A stretch of 64,000 nt of DNA, taken from assembly GCA_951394045.1 (NCBI GenBank), contig OX595994.1, forward strand, positions 1,488,001-1,552,000, written 5' to 3'. Shown here in pieces: positions 60,918-64,000 of the stretch; positions within the stretch are counted from its first letter, which is position 1; each line of letters starts with the position of its first letter. Made by a program: the position numbers and the translations under genes. Source of the stretch: Nitzschia sp. DOCU1 (Eukaryota; Bacillariophyta; Bacillariophyceae; Bacillariales; Bacillariaceae). The notes under the pieces were generated by a model, which had not been told where the DNA came from, made no database searches, and worked only from the letters and a program-made list of their open reading frames with translations.

Positions 60918-61322
60918 CTAATTCGCTCTTACTAGTCTTAAATTCATCACTCTCGGACCGTTGCCGATAAACGCAAGTACGTCATCTAGATCAACATTCT
61001 CGGTCGATGCATTTTGTACGGCTACTAGGATATCCCCAACCTTGACGCCTCCTTTTCCTGCAGAGCCGTTGGGGTCAACTTCAGTCACGGAAATGATCCC
61101 CGTTACAGAGTCTTGCTCAAGAACAATCCCAAGGGGCTTTTGGGCCGAAATAAGAATTTGCTCGCCGTCTGTAAACGAAAAGCCACTGCTTATCATATTT
61201 CTTTGCGTGATGATACTACAGCGACTCATGTTCGGTATGACAAACGCGACCACCGTTTCTTGGACGATAAGGGCCCATGAGACTATGCGAAGCAAAACCA
61301 GCCAAGTAGCAAAATGATTCAT
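60918..61322 (-). CDS. Plastid-targeted PDZ-domain protein
   Basis: 134 residues from the ATG at 61322. The start is a signal peptide (HFATWLVLLRIVSWALIVQE) ending in a V-A-F motif, then a short transit-like segment. This makes it a probable plastid protein. Residues ~55-134 are a single PDZ domain: QKPLGIVLEQD is the carboxylate-binding loop (GLGF-type), with ISVTEVDPNGSAGKGGVKVG and GDILVAVQNAS, ending in VMNLRLVR. PDZ domains bind C-termini; no protease or kinase domain is attached. It is convergent with the PLA2-like gene. Confidence 0.82.
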   Translation of the reverse strand: MNHFATWLVLLRIVSWALIVQETVVAFVIPNMSRCSIITQRNMISSGFSFTDGEQILISAQKPLGIVLEQDSVTGIISVTEVDPNGSAGKGGVKVGDILVAVQNASTENVDLDDVLAFIGNGPRVMNLRLVRAN

Positions 61323-61928
61323 TTTCGAGTCGAGGTAACTTTCTAATCCGCTTTTTAGGCACAATGCATGAATGGCCGATGAAGGGCAATGAAAATACTT
61401 CTCGGGGTCTCTGGCGGCGACGGGATCGGAGATTTGAACGATCTTCGTTGTCGGGTGGATGCAAAGTATGCTTGTGTTTTAGGGTGCCAAAAAAGATACA
61501 TTGCAATTCGGGTCTGTGGTCGAGTGAGACAGACATACAGACATACAGCCAGACGAAACTAACTACACATGTTTGTTTATGTCACTATTGCATGTGAGCG
61601 AGCAATTGACATCAATCGCCACATCTCATTACTGTATCATAATAATGCTACTATCTACTCTGACGGATCGGTCGATTCAAAGTACTCCCAAAAGACATTC
61701 TAGCTAAGTGTTTGTCTGTCGCATCCAGCGTTACGGGGTAGACGAATTCACTTCATTGTCATTCCTGAGAGAAACCAAACGTTGCGAACCATCATGTCAT
61801 TGTCAATCTTGCTGTCTGGGAGGGCCGACTAACCTCGGGATACAACCTCTAGTTTTTGGCAGCAGATCACCTTGTTCCAATCATTAGTCCACACCGAAAC
61901 CTTCCAATCGGCTCCATACATTTCATGA
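61323..61928. other. Intergenic, 0.61 kb
   Basis: No gene or structured RNA recognised. The CAGACATACAGACATACAG stretch at about 61529 is a short simple repeat. Confidence 0.55.
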
Positions 61929-63918
61929 CTACCTCCAACCGCCCTCATTTGTCGTTGTCGTAGTATTGGTAGCATTATAGGGTGTGTACATCATCTCGAC
62001 TTGATCCGACGCGGAAAGCACACTGATCCTTGCCCGCGTTTTAGGAGGAGGAGGGGCCTTTTCACCCAAACTGTCGTCGTCTGTCATGTTGGCCTTTTCC
62101 GAATCCACATCATCCTCTCCAGTCGTAGCAGGTGTCATGTTGTCGTTACTAATGGCGGTGGCGGACTTGCGGCTGCCGGCGGACTTGCGGCTGTTGTTAT
62201 TGTCAGAATCACTCGTATCACCAGGCTGCCGCTCAATCGTCACTTCGTGGAACGCCGCACGACAGGTCAATAGTAAACAAGCGAAAAAGACAATGACAAA
62301 CTGAGTAGAACTGTATTGTATGTCGAGACAAACAAAAAGGAATAGTGTGAGCACAAGTCGAGTCGTCAGTATCCATGCTGCTTCCAAAGCAAAACTTACG
62401 CAATCCATGCAAATCCTTGAGTGCCATTGTAGCAAATTGCCTCGTAGACTGCCGTTTCATAGAGAGGAAACCAAATTTTGCATTGAAAGAAAATTCGAAT
62501 CGAATTCAACAAGTCGACAATTTGACAAAGTTGTACATTGGCAGCTTCGGCCGCCACGACCAATGGTGCTGGATCGGGAAAGCCACAAAAGTCTTGCAAG
62601 AGATTGGTATTTTGATTGACCAGGGCGGTAAAGTTGCCCAGAGTTGGAATGGCAGACAAGACTATATTCATGTTATCGGAAATTTCGCTGGGAATGGCTT
62701 CGGCTGGGCAAGCTAAAAAAGAAGAACATGGAGTGTGAGCAAAGAGGAAACGACCAAACTGAATGTCGCAAGTGGCACTTCACACGTACCATTGATATAA
62801 AACGAGGCAACTTCCACTGCAATGGGCGAAAGTTGCTCTCGAAATCGATCCAGAATCACCACAATTTTCTGATCGGGCGAATCATAGCACAAGTCCCCGA
62901 CCGCCATGCTTCCCACTACAAATACCATGGAAAAGCAAAAGGAAATAATCACCATGACGGTAAAGGTGGGCACCAAAAAGACTTTTCGCAAGCACTTGAC
63001 CACTCTCGACCCCGGAAAGGCCATTCCAAAGATGATAAACATGCAAATAATCATCAAAATCAACGAACCAAACATGGCACAATACAAGGCCCAGTTGAAG
63101 CTGTCGGCTTGATCCATGAGGTCATCGGTCAGAGCCAAAAAGTTCTTGAGGTCCCTTTTTGCAGACACCAAGTCTTTGAAATAGGGACTCGATTTTTCTT
63201 CTTGAAAATGCCGAATGGTACTGACGATAATAGCACCATCGCCAAAGATTCCATCAAAATCACAAGTATTCGCGTCTTTGATATTGGTGCAAATGCCGTT
63301 GGGTTTCTGGAGAGGACAAATGAAATTAATGTCTTGCAACAAGTCTTGAACGGCACTGGCGGTCACTTCATTTTGTTCCACGACGCGATTCACAAGTGCA
63401 ATCGCTTGCTTGGTCAAGGATTGTATCAACGCCAAAGCTTCGGTACCATCATCGAGCGATCGTGTCAAACTACTGACGCCTTGCACACTCAGGAGACAAG
63501 CGGAAATGACAATGACCATGCCACAGATACAAACAATCATGCGTAATCGATCCAACGTGCGTTCGCGTTGACTTTTGAGAAGTCGCCAAGCCACTAATTC
63601 TCCTGCATTGTCGGCTGGCATGGGCGGCAAAGGTCGGGGTTTGCCCGATAAAATGCCCACTTCTTTGGGGCCCATACAATGAAAGACGGCTAGCCAAATG
63701 AGCCACACTAGAAACAAGCCAAAGATGGCAAAACTCGAAGCTATCAAGCCCTTGACATAGTCGCTTTGTTCCTCCGGAGTGCCCGTCATCAAATCCAACA
63801 GTTCATTGGAGTGTCCAAAACGAGGCGTTCGTTCGTGGACCCATTGGATACTGCTGGTTTGTTGAAAGGGTGGAGCCTGAAAGTCTTCGATGAGTTGCAA
63901 GTCGGGTATATCGCACAT
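61929..63918 (-). CDS. Five-span membrane protein of unknown function
   Basis: Three exons (62790-63918, 62400-62712, 61929-62310) with phases 1 and 2 give at least 607 residues. The ATG at 63918 is followed by MCDIPDLQLIEDF; a preceding TACAG could be a splice acceptor, so the N-terminus may continue upstream. Predicted spans: KGLIASSFAIFGLFLVWLIW, RMIVCICGMVIVISACLLSV, ALYCAMFGSLILMIICMFII, FTVMVIISFCFSMVFVVGSM and FVIVFFACLLLTCRAAF. Two large Cys-containing loops lie between spans 2-3 and 4-5. The C-terminus is an acidic/Ser-rich tail. The five-span layout with two big loops resembles prominin and tweety proteins, but I see no decisive motif, so I leave the function open. Confidence 0.8.
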
Positions 63919-64000
63919 GCTGTACAAGGGGGGTTATGAAGGCAATGAATGATGTGATGTGATGCAATGATGTTGTAGCTAGCTAGCTAGTAGATGGAGC

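Noticed and set aside
1..64000. tRNA or snRNA genes
   Set aside because: I looked for T-arm GGTTCRANNC and snRNA-like motifs on both strands; matches such as near 5031 and 14342 lie in leaders or coding sequence and lack a cloverleaf.

Overview
The window looks like nuclear DNA of a diatom, most likely a raphid pennate (inference). The evidence is: short GT-AG spliceosomal introns of about 55-175 nt; no operons; bipartite plastid presequences with a signal peptide and an A-F cleavage motif (genes at 12956, 44511, 60918 and probably 23171); mitochondrial presequences; and a gene for a silaffin/cingulin-like cell-wall protein with lysine clusters spaced every third residue. I cannot name the species.

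Layout. 1-3.8 kb: three tandem paralogs of an unrecognised family. 4.3-18 kb: mostly housekeeping genes (FAIM1-like unknown, Nudix hydrolase, AIF-like flavoprotein, RNase H-domain protein, SLC43/FMP42-like MFS carrier, plastid unknown, ACC-synthase-like aminotransferase, N-terminal acetyltransferase NAA50, mitochondrial ribosomal uL29m). 18.2-21.7 kb: a 1,164-aa calpain with SUMO-, ubiquitin- and p97-binding motifs. 21.7-24.3 kb: a methyltransferase and a DUF1995-like plastid protein. 24.5-26.9 kb: the four-exon silaffin-like gene. 28.7-33 kb: a tandem pair of PqiA-like membrane-protein genes with a decayed third copy between them. 33.6-45.6 kb: TruA, an SDR, a small mitochondrial-type protein, a rhomboid-like protein, an FHA-PP2C phosphatase, MIC10 and a plastid Hip/Tic40-like co-chaperone. 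46.07-53.75 kb: six nearly identical 1,288/1,261-bp tandem units. 54-64 kb: an RS-tailed membrane protein, class I fumarase, a PLA2-like protein, a plastid PDZ protein and a five-span membrane protein.

The genes do not form one pathway. Themes are mitochondrial maintenance (fumarase, MIC10, uL29m, AIF-like), plastid proteins, and diatom-specific surface or membrane proteins. The two most unusual items are the calpain, whose motif set resembles that of SPRTN/Wss1 DNA-protein-crosslink proteases but on a different protease fold, and the homogeneous tandem array with clustered palindromes. Exon boundaries were worked out by hand from splice consensus, phase and family alignment from memory; no searches were run.
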